DNA of 54,513 bases. It comes from Treponema sp. UBA3813 (lineage in GTDB: Bacteria > Spirochaetota > Spirochaetia > Treponematales > Treponemataceae). Position 1 is the stretch's first letter, and every line of letters starts with the position of its first letter. Below, piece by piece: positions 30,802 through 41,117 of this stretch. The DNA is taken from positions 1-54,513 of the forward strand of contig DFEB01000018.1 in assembly GCA_002368605.1 (NCBI GenBank). The letters run 5' to 3'. A model generated the notes under the pieces. That model did no database searches. It had not been told where the DNA came from and was given only the letters and a program-made list of their open reading frames with translations. The position numbers and the translations under genes were made by a program.

Positions 30802-33800
30802 TAGAAATGCTCCATGTTTTGTCGTCGGCTTCAACGGAAGTCGGCTTGGTAAGCGAGTCCTTCCATTCCTGAACGGTGGCAAGAGTTTCGCCTTTTACAA
30901 AATCCTTAAATTTGCCGAAAGCGTCCTTCAAGTCAGAGTCGCCGGAAACGAAGAGCTTGATTCGGTCAGTGACTTCAAATCCGCTCTCCTTGCGAAGATT
31001 CTGGATTCCGCGGATAAGGTCGCGCACATAGCCTTCTTTTTTAAGCTCGTCAGTGACTTTTGTGTCCAAGCCCACGGTAAGGGTGCCGTCATTTACGACC
31101 TTGAGGTCTTCTTTTTCAATGCGCTCGACGATGATTTTGTCGGTGTTCAAGTCCACGCTCTGACCGTCAACATCGAGAGTGACTTTCTTTCCGCCCAAGA
31201 TGTCGGAAATCGCCTCGTTTTTAAGCTCGGTGATTTTTGCGGCGGCGGCCTTCATTTTGGCTCCCAGCTCTTTTCCGAGAACCTTGAAGTTTGCCTTTGC
31301 CTTGTATTCGACAAGCTCGTCTTCCCTCTCGTGGAAGATTACTTCTTTAACATTGAGTTCCTCGCGGATGGTGTCAATCATGCTCTCAAGAACCTTACGC
31401 TCCTCGGCGTTGCGGGTGACAAGCTGGGTAGAAGCCAGAGGCTGGCGGTTTTTGAGGTTGAACTGATTGCGAAGGCTTCGACCCATTGAGACAGCCTTCT
31501 GAACGGTTGCCATGCGGAATTCGAGCTTTTCGTCACGGAGGGCTGCATTGTAAACAGGGAAATCTGCCAGGTGAACTGATTCAGCGTCCTTTTCGGTACG
31601 GAGATTCTGCCACATGCTTTCTGTGATGAAAGGAATGAAGGGAGCCGCAACCAGAGAGAATGATTTTAAGGCATAGTAAAGTGACTCGTAGGCCTCTGCC
31701 TTGTCGCTGTCATTCTCGCTCTTCCAGAATCGGCGGCGGCTTCGGCGAATGTACCAGTTGTTGAGCTGGTCGATGAAGTTGATGAGGGGGTCAATTGCAG
31801 TGCTCAAGTCGTAGTCATCGAGGGCTGTCGTGACATCCTTAATCATCTTCTGTGTGATAGAGACAATCCATGCGTCAAGGGGATTAGAAGGCTTTTTGCC
31901 CTCAAAAACGCTTCCTTTAGCTGTGTAATTGTCGATATTTGCGTAAGTTACGAAGAAGCTGTATCCGCTCCAGAGAGGAATGAGGATATTCTTCAAAACC
32001 TCGCGCACGCCGTTGTCGCTGTAGCGCAAATCGTCTGCCTTAACGACAGCCGAGTGAGTGAGGAAGAGACGGAGGGCATCCGCTCCGAACTGATTGATTG
32101 CCTCAACAGGGTCGGTGTAGTTTCTGAGGGACTTAGACATTTTGCGTCCGTCTTCTGCAAGAACAAGACCGTTTACGATACAGTTCTTGAAAGCGGGCTT
32201 ATCAAAAAGCTCTGCGGCAAGAATGGTAAGGGTGTAGAACCAGCCTCGTGTCTGATCCAGTCCCTCTGAGATGAAGTCTGCAGGGAAATGCTTTTCAAAA
32301 TGCTCTTTGTTTTCAAATGGATAGTGAAGCTGAGCATAAGGCATGCTTCCTGACTCAAACCAACAGTCAAAGACTTCCGGGATTCGGTGCATGGTTCCGC
32401 CGCACTTACACTTAATCGTAACTTTATCAACAAACTGCTTGTGAAGGTCTTCCAAGTCAACGCCGCTCTTTACTTTGAGCTCGGCTCGGCTTCCGATACA
32501 GATTTTTTCGCCGCAGTCGTCACATCGCCAGATTGGAATGGGGTTTCCCCAGTAGCGGTTACGGCTGATTGCCCAGTCGCGGCTTCCGGCCAGCCACTTT
32601 CCGAAGCGGCCTTCCTTGATGTGGGCAGGCTGCCATTTAATCTGAGCGTTTGCCTTTAAGAGGCGGTCGTGCTGGTCGGCAACCTTTACGAACCAAGAGC
32701 CGATTCCACGGTAGATGAGTGGCGAGCCGCAACGCCAGCAGTGGGGGTACTGGTGGTTTACAGTCTCCCGCTTAACCAGTTTGCCCTCTTTTTTGAGGCG
32801 GTCCATGATATCTTTGTCAGCGTCTTTTACGAAAATGCCGGCATAGTCAGAAACTTCTTTTGTAAAGCGGCACTCTGCGTCCATTGGCTCCACGAAAGGA
32901 ACCCCGCTTCCCGCAAAGACCTTGGAGTCGTCTTCACCAAAGGCCGGGGCGATGTGAACGATGCCGGTACCGTCTTCGGTTGAGACATAGTCCGCATTGA
33001 ACATACGGAAGGCCCCCTTCTCGCACTTCTGACCGCTCTGCTTTTCACACTCAGCGGCGTCTTTAAGATTTGCAAAATAAGGGAAAAGCGGCTCGTATTC
33101 CGCGCCAAGGAATTCGCTTCCCTTGTGACGGTAGATGATTTCGTAGTCTTCAGGATTTTTGTAATATGAGGCAAGACGGCTTTCTGCGAAAATGTAGTAG
33201 TCACCGGAAGATTTATCGAGAATCTTTACATAGTCAATCTCCGGTCCCATACAAAGACCGAGGTTTGAAGGCAAAGTCCACGGAGTTGTCGTCCATGCAA
33301 GGAAATAAGTCTTGCCGTTGGTCATGTCTGGGTCAGTAAAGGCGGCAGGTGCTTTTGTGACCTTGAAGCGGATGGTGATTGCAGGATCCTGCTTTTCCTT
33401 GTAGCCCTGAGCCAGCTCGTGGGTAGAAAGAACAGTGGCACAACGCGGACAGTAAGGCAAAATGTACTTGCCCTCGTAGATAAGGCCCTTGTCCCAAAGG
33501 GATTTTGCCACCCACCAGATGGTCTCCATGAAGTCCGGGTTCATGGTCTTGTAGTCGTTGTCAAAATCAACCCAGCGGCCCATGCGGGTGATGGTTTTTC
33601 GCCATTCGCCAGTGTATTTGAGAACGGAAGCCCGGCACTTGTCGTTGAAATTTGCGACACCGTATTCTTCAATCTCGTGCTTAGAGTTGATTCCCAGCTC
33701 TTTTTCGATGAGGTTTTCAACAGGCAAACCGTGGCAATCCCAGCCGAAGCGGCGGTCAACCTTTTTGCCTTTCATTGTCTGATAGCGGGGAATAATGTCT

Positions 33801-33994
33801 TTAATCGTTGAGGGAATGAAGTGGCCGAAATGTGGCAGGCCTGTGGCAAACGGGGGGCCGTCAAAGAAAACGAATTCCTCTGCCTTGCTGCGCTGCTGAA
33901 CCGACTTTTTAAAAGTGTCGTTCTTTTTCCAAAACTCTAAAACTTCTTCTTCCTGCTTAGGAAAATCAACCTTTGCATCAACTGACTTGTACAC
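30788..33994 (-). CDS. ileS: Isoleucyl-tRNA synthetase, long type
   Basis: 1068 residues from a GTG preceded by GAGG. HIGH-type motif H55FGH58 after FFDGPPFATGLP, editing domain with YFLAWTTTPWTLPSNLGL, KMSKS near 618 (DGRKMSKSLRNYTDP), and an extended C-terminal tail without the bacterial zinc finger. This is the longer eukaryote-like IleS class found in spirochaetes, which is typically mupirocin-tolerant. Charges tRNA-Ile in the cytoplasm. Confidence 0.97.
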   Translation of the reverse strand: MYKSVDAKVDFPKQEEEVLEFWKKNDTFKKSVQQRSKAEEFVFFDGPPFATGLPHFGHFIPSTIKDIIPRYQTMKGKKVDRRFGWDCHGLPVENLIEKELGINSKHEIEEYGVANFNDKCRASVLKYTGEWRKTITRMGRWVDFDNDYKTMNPDFMETIWWVAKSLWDKGLIYEGKYILPYCPRCATVLSTHELAQGYKEKQDPAITIRFKVTKAPAAFTDPDMTNGKTYFLAWTTTPWTLPSNLGLCMGPEIDYVKILDKSSGDYYIFAESRLASYYKNPEDYEIIYRHKGSEFLGAEYEPLFPYFANLKDAAECEKQSGQKCEKGAFRMFNADYVSTEDGTGIVHIAPAFGEDDSKVFAGSGVPFVEPMDAECRFTKEVSDYAGIFVKDADKDIMDRLKKEGKLVKRETVNHQYPHCWRCGSPLIYRGIGSWFVKVADQHDRLLKANAQIKWQPAHIKEGRFGKWLAGSRDWAISRNRYWGNPIPIWRCDDCGEKICIGSRAELKVKSGVDLEDLHKQFVDKVTIKCKCGGTMHRIPEVFDCWFESGSMPYAQLHYPFENKEHFEKHFPADFISEGLDQTRGWFYTLTILAAELFDKPAFKNCIVNGLVLAEDGRKMSKSLRNYTDPVEAINQFGADALRLFLTHSAVVKADDLRYSDNGVREVLKNILIPLWSGYSFFVTYANIDNYTAKGSVFEGKKPSNPLDAWIVSITQKMIKDVTTALDDYDLSTAIDPLINFIDQLNNWYIRRSRRRFWKSENDSDKAEAYESLYYALKSFSLVAAPFIPFITESMWQNLRTEKDAESVHLADFPVYNAALRDEKLEFRMATVQKAVSMGRSLRNQFNLKNRQPLASTQLVTRNAEERKVLESMIDTIREELNVKEVIFHEREDELVEYKAKANFKVLGKELGAKMKAAAAKITELKNEAISDILGGKKVTLDVDGQSVDLNTDKIIVERIEKEDLKVVNDGTLTVGLDTKVTDELKKEGYVRDLIRGIQNLRKESGFEVTDRIKLFVSGDSDLKDAFGKFKDFVKGETLATVQEWKDSLTKPTSVEADDKTWSISIEKA

Positions 33995-34046
33995 AATATT
34001 CCTCGTAGATGACGGAATTTTTGATTCCGAAAGATTTTTGGGGAAT

Positions 34047-34052
34047 ATTATA
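34047..34052 (-). promoter_or_regulatory. Candidate -10 box for ileS
   Basis: TATAAT on the minus strand in the 81-bp gap between a diguanylate cyclase gene and ileS, about 53 bp before the ileS start. No convincing -35 and no T-box structure. Confidence 0.3.
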
Positions 34053-34075
34053 GAATAAACTTCAATAAAAATCTA

Positions 34076-35734
34076 CTACCGTGACCGCCGGTCATTTCTT
34101 CCCTGATAAAAACGCTGTTTTTCCATGTACATTTCACCATCAGCCCGCTGGAAGACAGTCTTATAATTTTCGTCTCCTTTTAAATAGAATGTAAGGCCGG
34201 AAGAAATTGAAAGCTCATTATTGTATTTGCGAGGAGACTTGTTAAATTCACTTATAGTCTCATGGAATTTATTAAAAAGATTTTTAACTTCTTCTTCGTC
34301 TGTTTTTTCTTTTATAACGATAAATTCATCTCCACCGATACGATAAATAGACTCTTCGCCAAAGACAGTTTTAAGAACATTTGCTGCATCTGAAATCAAC
34401 AAATCTCCGATTTCATGCCCGAAACTATCATTCACACGCTTTAAACCGTTCACATCAAAGACAATTACGGCAAAATCGGCCAGTCCTTCGATTATCTTTC
34501 GGTCAAGGACTTTAACAATATCCAGGTAGGCAGCTTTGTTACCAACCCCTGTCATTGCATCAGTATAAGCCTGTGAGTGGATGTAGCTGATGTATTCCCT
34601 CAGTTCAGACGCCATTTTCCGGATACTGTCCGCAAGCCGGCCGATTTCATCATCTGAATGGTGATGAATAGGAATATTCAACTCGCCTTTTGAAATTCTC
34701 GAAGCGGCATTTGTAAGTTCGTCAATGGGGCGGACAACATAATGAATTACTAGCTGAATCATAGCGACGATTACAAAAATTACAACCACTAGAATTATCA
34801 TCATAAGCCGGCGCATTCGAAATGAAGGCTTTTTGACTTCATCTTCAGGAACTGAAACAGCGAGAATCATTCCATTCTGCAGTCTCTCCCCGACAATGAA
34901 ATGGGACTTTTCGTGCCATTTATAATAACCTACAGTTCCGTCATGTTTTTTTTCGCGTAAAAGATAAGATGCAGCATCCAATAACCCCTCGTCAAATTCC
35001 ATTGCAGAAAGACCTTCAGGATACTCTCGGTGATAAACTAAACTGCCTTTTTCATCCAACAGGAAGCCAAATCCATTTTTATAGTCAATATCATCAACAA
35101 CACGATGGATTTCTGCCATATTTATATCCATGCCGACTACACCGAAAAAAGCATCATTTTTGTAAACAGGAATGACATAGGATATCATTACGATATTTAT
35201 ATTCTGGTTGATATAAGGAGAAAGCCAGCTAGCCCTTCCCCTGTCCCGCGGTTCATAATACCAGCCAACATGCTCACGGTCGTTGCTGGGATATTTGAAT
35301 ATATCGGTAGGAGTTAAGCGGACAAAAGAATCAGCATCAGATTTCAAAAAGAAAAATCCTGCAGTGGGACCGAATTTAACCGGCTCAAGACGGAAGTAAG
35401 CAGTTTCTACACTACCTGGAATTCCTGCGATGGTGAGTGCCTTACTATAGGACTCATCGACAAATTGCGTCAGATAAGCAGCATTTTTTTCTGCCTTTTT
35501 AAGATCGAAATTATCCGTAATGTAATCTGCAAGAGACTGAACAGCCCGCTCCACATCGGCCATGTGGGTATTCAACTCGCTCACCTTTTGCCTGGCAAGC
35601 ATATTCATCGTCTTCTCATTACTGTCACGAATGATGGACTGCATTTCTCTGGAACCAGCTATAGAAATCGAAAAATAAACAGCGAGAATTATTCCAGACA
35701 GGAGTGTAAGCATTTTAACACGAAGAGACTTCAT
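34076..35734 (-). CDS. Diguanylate cyclase with dCache sensor and HAMP
   Basis: 552 residues from ATG 35734 (AGGAG eight bases upstream). Membrane helix 7-27, periplasmic dCache domain (GWYYEPRDRGRASWLSPYIN, FGVVGMDINM), second helix near 305-330, HAMP (HYVVRPIDELTNAASRISKG), and a GGDEF domain with intact IGGDEF near 465. It makes c-di-GMP in response to an external ligand. Lies nine to twelve bases after another cyclase gene. No clear RxxD inhibitory site. Confidence 0.93.
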   Translation of the reverse strand: MKSLRVKMLTLLSGIILAVYFSISIAGSREMQSIIRDSNEKTMNMLARQKVSELNTHMADVERAVQSLADYITDNFDLKKAEKNAAYLTQFVDESYSKALTIAGIPGSVETAYFRLEPVKFGPTAGFFFLKSDADSFVRLTPTDIFKYPSNDREHVGWYYEPRDRGRASWLSPYINQNINIVMISYVIPVYKNDAFFGVVGMDINMAEIHRVVDDIDYKNGFGFLLDEKGSLVYHREYPEGLSAMEFDEGLLDAASYLLREKKHDGTVGYYKWHEKSHFIVGERLQNGMILAVSVPEDEVKKPSFRMRRLMMIILVVVIFVIVAMIQLVIHYVVRPIDELTNAASRISKGELNIPIHHHSDDEIGRLADSIRKMASELREYISYIHSQAYTDAMTGVGNKAAYLDIVKVLDRKIIEGLADFAVIVFDVNGLKRVNDSFGHEIGDLLISDAANVLKTVFGEESIYRIGGDEFIVIKEKTDEEEVKNLFNKFHETISEFNKSPRKYNNELSISSGLTFYLKGDENYKTVFQRADGEMYMEKQRFYQGRNDRRSR

Positions 35735-35745
35735 CACACTTTCTC

Positions 35746-37125
35746 CTATGTTCTTTTGACACCATTTCCCCCCATCTCCTTAACGAGATAGCAGGCCTGG
35801 GCAGCACGATAATAATTCTTTTTAATCATATCAGAAAGCCGGACATCAGTTACCCCTACAGATACCGTTACCAGCCCTTCCTTTTCAAGTTCTGTGGCAA
35901 AAGCATAGCATAAATCATAAGCCTGAGTAAGATTTTGCGTAATAAGAACCGTAAATTCATCGCCACCCCAGCGGAAAATTTCATCATGCTCAAAAATACG
36001 TCGAGCAACCTCTGTAACATGGAGCAGGATTGCATCTCCGTCTAGATTGTCATTGGCTTCCTTAAAGAAATCTATATCAAAAACGGCAATTGACTTGTAG
36101 CGGGTCGTATTGAAAACTCCGCGCTCCCCATAGACATCCTTAAAATAATTGCGGTTGTACAATCCAGTAAGAGGATCCACAGGCTCATTTTTTACAGGAT
36201 TAGCTAATTTATTTTTATCATCTGCGTGAATTTGAAGACAGATTATTACAGAAAGCAAAATAAAAAGCAGGATAATTGTAATAATAAAAACAGGACTTTT
36301 ACTTTTTTGAACATGACTATTCAAAACGTTGCTAACTACCAGATACCAGTCAAGTTCTGGAATAAATGTTGTAGCGACAAAGCCATCTCCCTTGACAGCG
36401 TAGTCATATTTTTCGGTAAAAGAAGGATTTTGAAGGCGGTGATAGGCATTTTCAATATTAATTGAGTGAGTGTCCACCCGAACAAGACCGTTTTTATCAA
36501 CAAGATTTACTTTGATTTCGTATTTTTCTTCGTATCTTTTAAAGAGTTCCTGCAGTTCATCAACAACCACGCCAATTCCGCATACTCCCAGAAGTTCCCC
36601 TTTAGAATTTTCGACACGAAGGTCAATAAAGACAGTCCACTTGTTGCCGTTTGCCTGATCCAAATCTACATCAAGGGCATAGGGAACATTTTTTGCAAGA
36701 ATATTGGAATACCAGATATCATGGCTGTCTACATGGGGATTAATGATTTTTAAAAGCCCGTCTCCAGTGTAATAGCGGCGAGTCTTATCAGAAACCAGAA
36801 AACAGGATGTATATTCGCCGGCCTGCCTGATATTTGAAAGCCAGGCCTTGAATTTCTGAATCAAATACTCTTCGGAATATTCATCTTCATGTTCAAGAAG
36901 ATCTAGTGCAAAAGAATTCTGCGCCATAGCCTTGGAAACCTGAATCGGTCCGCGAATCATGCTTATAATATCATCATGAATGCACTCTGTAATAAGAAGA
37001 TGAAATTCTCTATCACTATAGGATTCTTTTAAAGGAATTGTAAGATGAAGGATAATTGATACGACTGAAAAAATAGCAAGAAGAAAGATGACACTAACCT
37101 GCCGTTTGAACCTTGTGCTACCCAT
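35746..37125 (-). CDS. Diguanylate cyclase with dCache-like sensor
   Basis: 459 residues. Membrane helix 9-30, an extracytoplasmic Cache-type domain (HDIWYSNILAKNVPYALDVD, LLGVCGIGVVVDELQELF), second helix near 273-295, and a GGDEF domain (NRNYFKDVYGERGVFNTTRY) with intact WGGDEF near 386. No HAMP. Starts three bases after yggS with AAAGGA inside the yggS end, so yggS and the two cyclases form one operon. Confidence 0.9.
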   Translation of the reverse strand: MGSTRFKRQVSVIFLLAIFSVVSIILHLTIPLKESYSDREFHLLITECIHDDIISMIRGPIQVSKAMAQNSFALDLLEHEDEYSEEYLIQKFKAWLSNIRQAGEYTSCFLVSDKTRRYYTGDGLLKIINPHVDSHDIWYSNILAKNVPYALDVDLDQANGNKWTVFIDLRVENSKGELLGVCGIGVVVDELQELFKRYEEKYEIKVNLVDKNGLVRVDTHSINIENAYHRLQNPSFTEKYDYAVKGDGFVATTFIPELDWYLVVSNVLNSHVQKSKSPVFIITIILLFILLSVIICLQIHADDKNKLANPVKNEPVDPLTGLYNRNYFKDVYGERGVFNTTRYKSIAVFDIDFFKEANDNLDGDAILLHVTEVARRIFEHDEIFRWGGDEFTVLITQNLTQAYDLCYAFATELEKEGLVTVSVGVTDVRLSDMIKKNYYRAAQACYLVKEMGGNGVKRT

Positions 37126-37128
37126 AAG

Positions 37129-37830
37129 CTAATTCCTTTGGCCGAAAATAGCCGTACCGATACGGACAATAGTTGCCCCCTCTTCAATAGCAATCTCAAA
37201 GTCTCCGCTCATACCCATGGAAAGTTCCGAAAGGTCAAGGCTGGGGTATTTTTTCTGGAAAGAATCCCTGAGATTTCGCAGGGTGACGAAGGATTTTCGG
37301 ATTAAACCTTTGTCTTCGGTAAAAGGAGCCATGGTCATAAAGCCTCTGGGCGTGATATGGGGAAATTTCTGCCCGGCACAGAGCTTTATCGCATTCTCCA
37401 GCTCTTCCACACTGGTAAAGCCCGCCTTTGAGTCTTCGCCGGTGTGGACTTCAAAAAGAATTTCGATATTTTTATTGATTTTGGCAGCCTGTTTTTCAAT
37501 TTCCTCGATTAATTCGATACGGTCAACACTTTCGATGCAGCTGGCGATTCGGACGGCTTCCTTAACCTTGTTGCGCTGCAGGCTCCCGATGATGTGAAGA
37601 TTCGGCTCCAAGCCCCTGGCACGGATTTCGTCAAATTTCGCGGCCGCTTCCTGAACACGGTTCTCGCCAAAGAGAAGCTGCCCCGCATGAATAGCTTCAA
37701 TGACACTCTGAGCTGGATGAAATTTGCTCACGGCGACCAGCTTGACGGAATTTTCATCACGGAAGGCCCGCTTTTCAACGGCACGGATTTTATTTAAAAC
37801 TGATTCTAGATTCTCTGCAATCTGAGCCAT
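37129..37830 (-). CDS. yggS: PLP homeostasis protein YggS (PROSC family)
   Basis: 233 residues. The PLP-binding Lys in VKLVAVSKFHPAQSV, then GENRVQEAAAKF, LHIIGSLQRNKVKEAV and LSMGMSGDFEIAIEEGATIVR, are diagnostic. It binds pyridoxal phosphate and keeps its level in balance. AGGAG lies five bases before the ATG. It heads an operon with two diguanylate cyclases, an unusual pairing. Confidence 0.95.
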   Translation of the reverse strand: MAQIAENLESVLNKIRAVEKRAFRDENSVKLVAVSKFHPAQSVIEAIHAGQLLFGENRVQEAAAKFDEIRARGLEPNLHIIGSLQRNKVKEAVRIASCIESVDRIELIEEIEKQAAKINKNIEILFEVHTGEDSKAGFTSVEELENAIKLCAGQKFPHITPRGFMTMAPFTEDKGLIRKSFVTLRNLRDSFQKKYPSLDLSELSMGMSGDFEIAIEEGATIVRIGTAIFGQRN

Positions 37831-37909
37831 GCAATCTCCTAAAATTATTTTAGGATATTACAGGGAGATTGTCAAAGTAGCCAGACTGCAAGAATTTATG
37901 AAATATATT

Positions 37910-39874
37910 CTATTTAAAAATCTTCGCGATTTCTTTCTTGTAAATCTTGTTGATTTTGTGGCGCATGAGTTCCTGCTTGGCGTTGATTTCCTTGTTCAGC
38001 TCGAAGCTCTGTTTGAGGATGGCGAATTTGAAGATTCGCTCACAGGTTCTAAAGCCGGTCTTTGCGTTGTCCAGGGCGTCGATTTCACTTCGGAAGAGAT
38101 TCTGGATTTCGCTTGTATCAAGAAGGCTTTCGTAAGTGTCGTAGACGATGTTGTTCTCCTCAGCGTAAGAGAGGACATTGCTCTGGTCAGGAACGATAAG
38201 GGCTCCCACATATTTTTGATCCTGCCCCACGACGACGGTTCGCTCAATATATGGGCTGGCGTTGATTGCCTTTTCGATAACAGCAGGCTCGATGTTCTCT
38301 CCGCCCAAAAGAACGATTGTGTCCTTGGCTCGTCCCACGATTTTAAGCTCGTTGTCGCAGGAAATCATTCCCAAGTCTCCGGTGTTGAGCCAGCCGTCTT
38401 TGTCGATTACGGCTTCGGTCAAATCTGGGCGTTTGTAATAGCCTTTCATAATCTGCCGGCCTTTTACGAGAATCAAGCCCCGCTTTCCCGGCTTCAAGGG
38501 CTTTCCGTCTACAATCTGGCCGTCTTTTTCGGCGACGATTTTAAGGTCAAAGCTGGGGAAAATCCAGCCTACGTTGTTGTTTCGCGGCCGTTTTGAGTTG
38601 CGCACTGAAATTACGGGCGCGGTTTCGGTCATGCCGTAGCCTTCAAGAAGACGGAAACCGATTGCGTTGAAAAAATCCTCTGTCTCTGGCTGCAAGGCAC
38701 CGCCGCCGGAAATTGCCGCACGGAACTTTCCGCCGAATTTCTGCCTGATTCTTGAGAAAACCAGCTGCTCGCCCAAAAAGTGAGACGGCCACAAAAGCAC
38801 GAAGGGGAAAAATCCCGTTACATAATCGATGATTCTCGGATACCAGTGATAGCGGCACTTCAAGCCCAAGAATCGCGCCTTAGACTTGTAATACCATTTT
38901 CCGAAAAGAACTGAATATTTGAAAACAAGGCGGTTGAGGGCGCTCTGCTTTTTGATTTCACGGAACAAGCCCTGGGCAACAGATTCCCACAAGCGGGGAA
39001 CGGCATTCATCCACTGGGGCTGAACCAGCTGCATATCCTGAATCATTACGGAAGCAACCGGCTTAGAGTAGGCAAATCCGCCTTCAAGGGTAACAACCAT
39101 ATAAAGGAAGGCTCTCTCAAAACTGTGCCAGATTGGAAGAACCGTGAGCCACAAGTCCCCGCTCTGCATGAGACCAAGGACGCTGCGGCAGACTTCGCAC
39201 TGAGCCAGATAATTGTCATGGGTAAGCTGAACGCCCTTTGGCAGGCCAGTGGTTCCAGAAGTGAAAATAATCGTGGCCACATCGCTTCGGTCGATATTTT
39301 CCATGCCCTTCTCTATTTCCTGCCATTCCTCTTTCGTGATGGCAGTTCCTTCTGATTCCAGCATTGAATAATAGATGACTTCTATTCCCTTTGATTTCGC
39401 GTCTTCAATGGTGGCTTCATCGGCGTGGTCATAGAGAATTGCCTTTTTGAGGGTGGGTACTTCCTCTATATTCTCCAGAACTTTCTGGAGCTGACGAGCA
39501 TTCTCGAAAAAAGAAACCTCAGCCTCCACATAATTCAGGATAAAGCGCATTTCAACGCCCATGGAGTCACAGCCACGGGGAACATCGATTGCACCCAAAG
39601 CCAGCAGGGCAAAATCAGTGATTAGCCATTCCCGGCGGTTGTCGCTCATAAGACCCACACGGTCGCCTTTTTTGATTCCGATTTTTTTGAGTGCAGAGGC
39701 AAGTTCGATTACATGCTGATAGACCTGAGAATAGCTGTAGCGGACAAACATTCCGCTCTTGTTTTTGACCGCCTGCAAGGTAAGGTGTGGGCATTTTGCC
39801 ACTTTCTGCTTAAAAAGAAGGGCAAGGTTATTTCCAAGATTTTTCTCAAATTTCGACAAGTCCATAGCGGGCAT
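37910..39874 (-). CDS. Long-chain acyl-CoA synthetase (AMP-binding family)
   Basis: 654 residues (651 if started at ATG 39865, which is better spaced from TTGAGG). P-loop TIIFTSGTTGLPKGVQLTHD, YGMTETAPV, the LKIVGRAKDTIVLLGGENIE and C-terminal lysine region identify an acyl-adenylate synthetase of the FadD/long-chain type. It activates fatty acids to acyl-CoA, likely for membrane lipid use. Stands alone between yggS and thiI. Confidence 0.9.
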   Translation of the reverse strand: MPAMDLSKFEKNLGNNLALLFKQKVAKCPHLTLQAVKNKSGMFVRYSYSQVYQHVIELASALKKIGIKKGDRVGLMSDNRREWLITDFALLALGAIDVPRGCDSMGVEMRFILNYVEAEVSFFENARQLQKVLENIEEVPTLKKAILYDHADEATIEDAKSKGIEVIYYSMLESEGTAITKEEWQEIEKGMENIDRSDVATIIFTSGTTGLPKGVQLTHDNYLAQCEVCRSVLGLMQSGDLWLTVLPIWHSFERAFLYMVVTLEGGFAYSKPVASVMIQDMQLVQPQWMNAVPRLWESVAQGLFREIKKQSALNRLVFKYSVLFGKWYYKSKARFLGLKCRYHWYPRIIDYVTGFFPFVLLWPSHFLGEQLVFSRIRQKFGGKFRAAISGGGALQPETEDFFNAIGFRLLEGYGMTETAPVISVRNSKRPRNNNVGWIFPSFDLKIVAEKDGQIVDGKPLKPGKRGLILVKGRQIMKGYYKRPDLTEAVIDKDGWLNTGDLGMISCDNELKIVGRAKDTIVLLGGENIEPAVIEKAINASPYIERTVVVGQDQKYVGALIVPDQSNVLSYAEENNIVYDTYESLLDTSEIQNLFRSEIDALDNAKTGFRTCERIFKFAILKQSFELNKEINAKQELMRHKINKIYKKEIAKIFK

Positions 39875-39928
39875 ACCTCAAACAATTTTAATACTCTTTC
39901 ATTATGACATTTTTTGTCTTTTTGTCAA

Positions 39929-41095
39929 TCACACCTCAAACAACTTGATTTCTCGTTTTTCGAATGCCTCACGCACCAAATCGTCAACTTCAAGTTCTTT
40001 GTAAATCTTCTGAGCTTCCTCTACCGTTGAGCGCAGTACCGGGTGGCGGGGACTGAAAAGAACGCAGCAGTCCTCGTAAGGTAGAATAGAAGTCTCGTAA
40101 GTGCCGATTTCTTTGGCGATTTCGACGATTTCTTCCTTGTCGGTTCCCACAAGAGGGCGCAAAAGCGGATATTCCGCCATGCTTTCGGTACAGCTCATGT
40201 TCTCGATTGTCTGGCTTGCGACCTGACCAAGGCTCTCCCCTGTAATCAGGCAGCTCGCTCCGATTCTTTCTGCCAGCATGTTTGCCGCCTTCATCATGCA
40301 GAGACGGAGCATGAGGGTCGTGTAGTTTTCCGGGGATTTTTTCTTAATCTGCATCTGGACTTCCGTAAAGGGAATGGTGTTGATGTGGATTCTGAGCCCG
40401 TAGCCGCTCAAGATTTCCGCAAGATGCTCAACCTTTTCCCTAGCTTCATCACTTGTGTATGGATAGGCGTGGAAGTAAACTGCGTCAATGGTCATGCCAC
40501 GGCGCAGCATCCTGTAGCCCGCTACCGGGGAATCCAGCCCCCCGCTCAAAAGCAGCAAGCCTTTTCCGCTCACGCCAACCGGAAGCCCCCGGAGGCCTTT
40601 AGTGCGGTTTGAGTAGACGAAGCAGCGGTCACGGACTTCAACCATAATCACCACATCAGGATTTTTTACATCCACGTCGAGGATTTTCTGATTGTAGGCA
40701 AGGCTTGCTCCCTCAGAGCAGATTCCGTAGTGGTCATAAGGGAAAGACTTGTCGCTTCGGCGGGATTCAAGCTTGAAAGTCTTGGCTCCGTTATCCCGCG
40801 CCTTAATAGCCTCTCTCAAAACTTCCTGCTTAATTGCCTCGATGTTTTTCTCAACGATAACGGCCTCTGCCCAGCCGGTGATTCCAATCAGGTGAGAAAG
40901 GGCAAATTCCACCCTCTCCTGCGCCTCATCGTCACACTCCACATAGAGGCGGCCTGCCATAAGGGAGACGCGCGCATTCACGTTCTTGAGGTAAGCCTTA
41001 GTATTCGCCACCAGCTGCTTTTCAAAAGTCTTGATATTAGAGCCTTTTAAGATAAGCTCCCCGATTTTTCCGATATAAAATTTCGTATAAGTCAT
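39929..41095 (-). CDS. thiI: tRNA 4-thiouridine synthase ThiI, without rhodanese domain
   Basis: 388 residues. N-terminal ferredoxin-like and THUMP domains (VEFALSHLIGITGWAEAV), then the PP-loop ATPase domain with LLLSGGLDSPVAGYRML and CLITGESLGQVASQT. The C-terminal rhodanese domain with its persulfide Cys, present in E. coli ThiI, is absent, as in many bacteria. It makes s4U8 in tRNA. Confidence 0.95.
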   Translation of the reverse strand: MTYTKFYIGKIGELILKGSNIKTFEKQLVANTKAYLKNVNARVSLMAGRLYVECDDEAQERVEFALSHLIGITGWAEAVIVEKNIEAIKQEVLREAIKARDNGAKTFKLESRRSDKSFPYDHYGICSEGASLAYNQKILDVDVKNPDVVIMVEVRDRCFVYSNRTKGLRGLPVGVSGKGLLLLSGGLDSPVAGYRMLRRGMTIDAVYFHAYPYTSDEAREKVEHLAEILSGYGLRIHINTIPFTEVQMQIKKKSPENYTTLMLRLCMMKAANMLAERIGASCLITGESLGQVASQTIENMSCTESMAEYPLLRPLVGTDKEEIVEIAKEIGTYETSILPYEDCCVLFSPRHPVLRSTVEEAQKIYKELEVDDLVREAFEKREIKLFEV

Positions 41096-41117
41096 AAGAT
41101 TTCCTGTAATATTTTAG

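Noticed and set aside
30704-31489. 261-residue plus-strand frame opposite ileS
   Set aside because: Antisense shadow of the conserved IleS C-terminal region.
33995-34075. T-box or other riboswitch upstream of ileS
   Set aside because: The gap is only 81 bp, with no T-box sequence or terminator/antiterminator pair.
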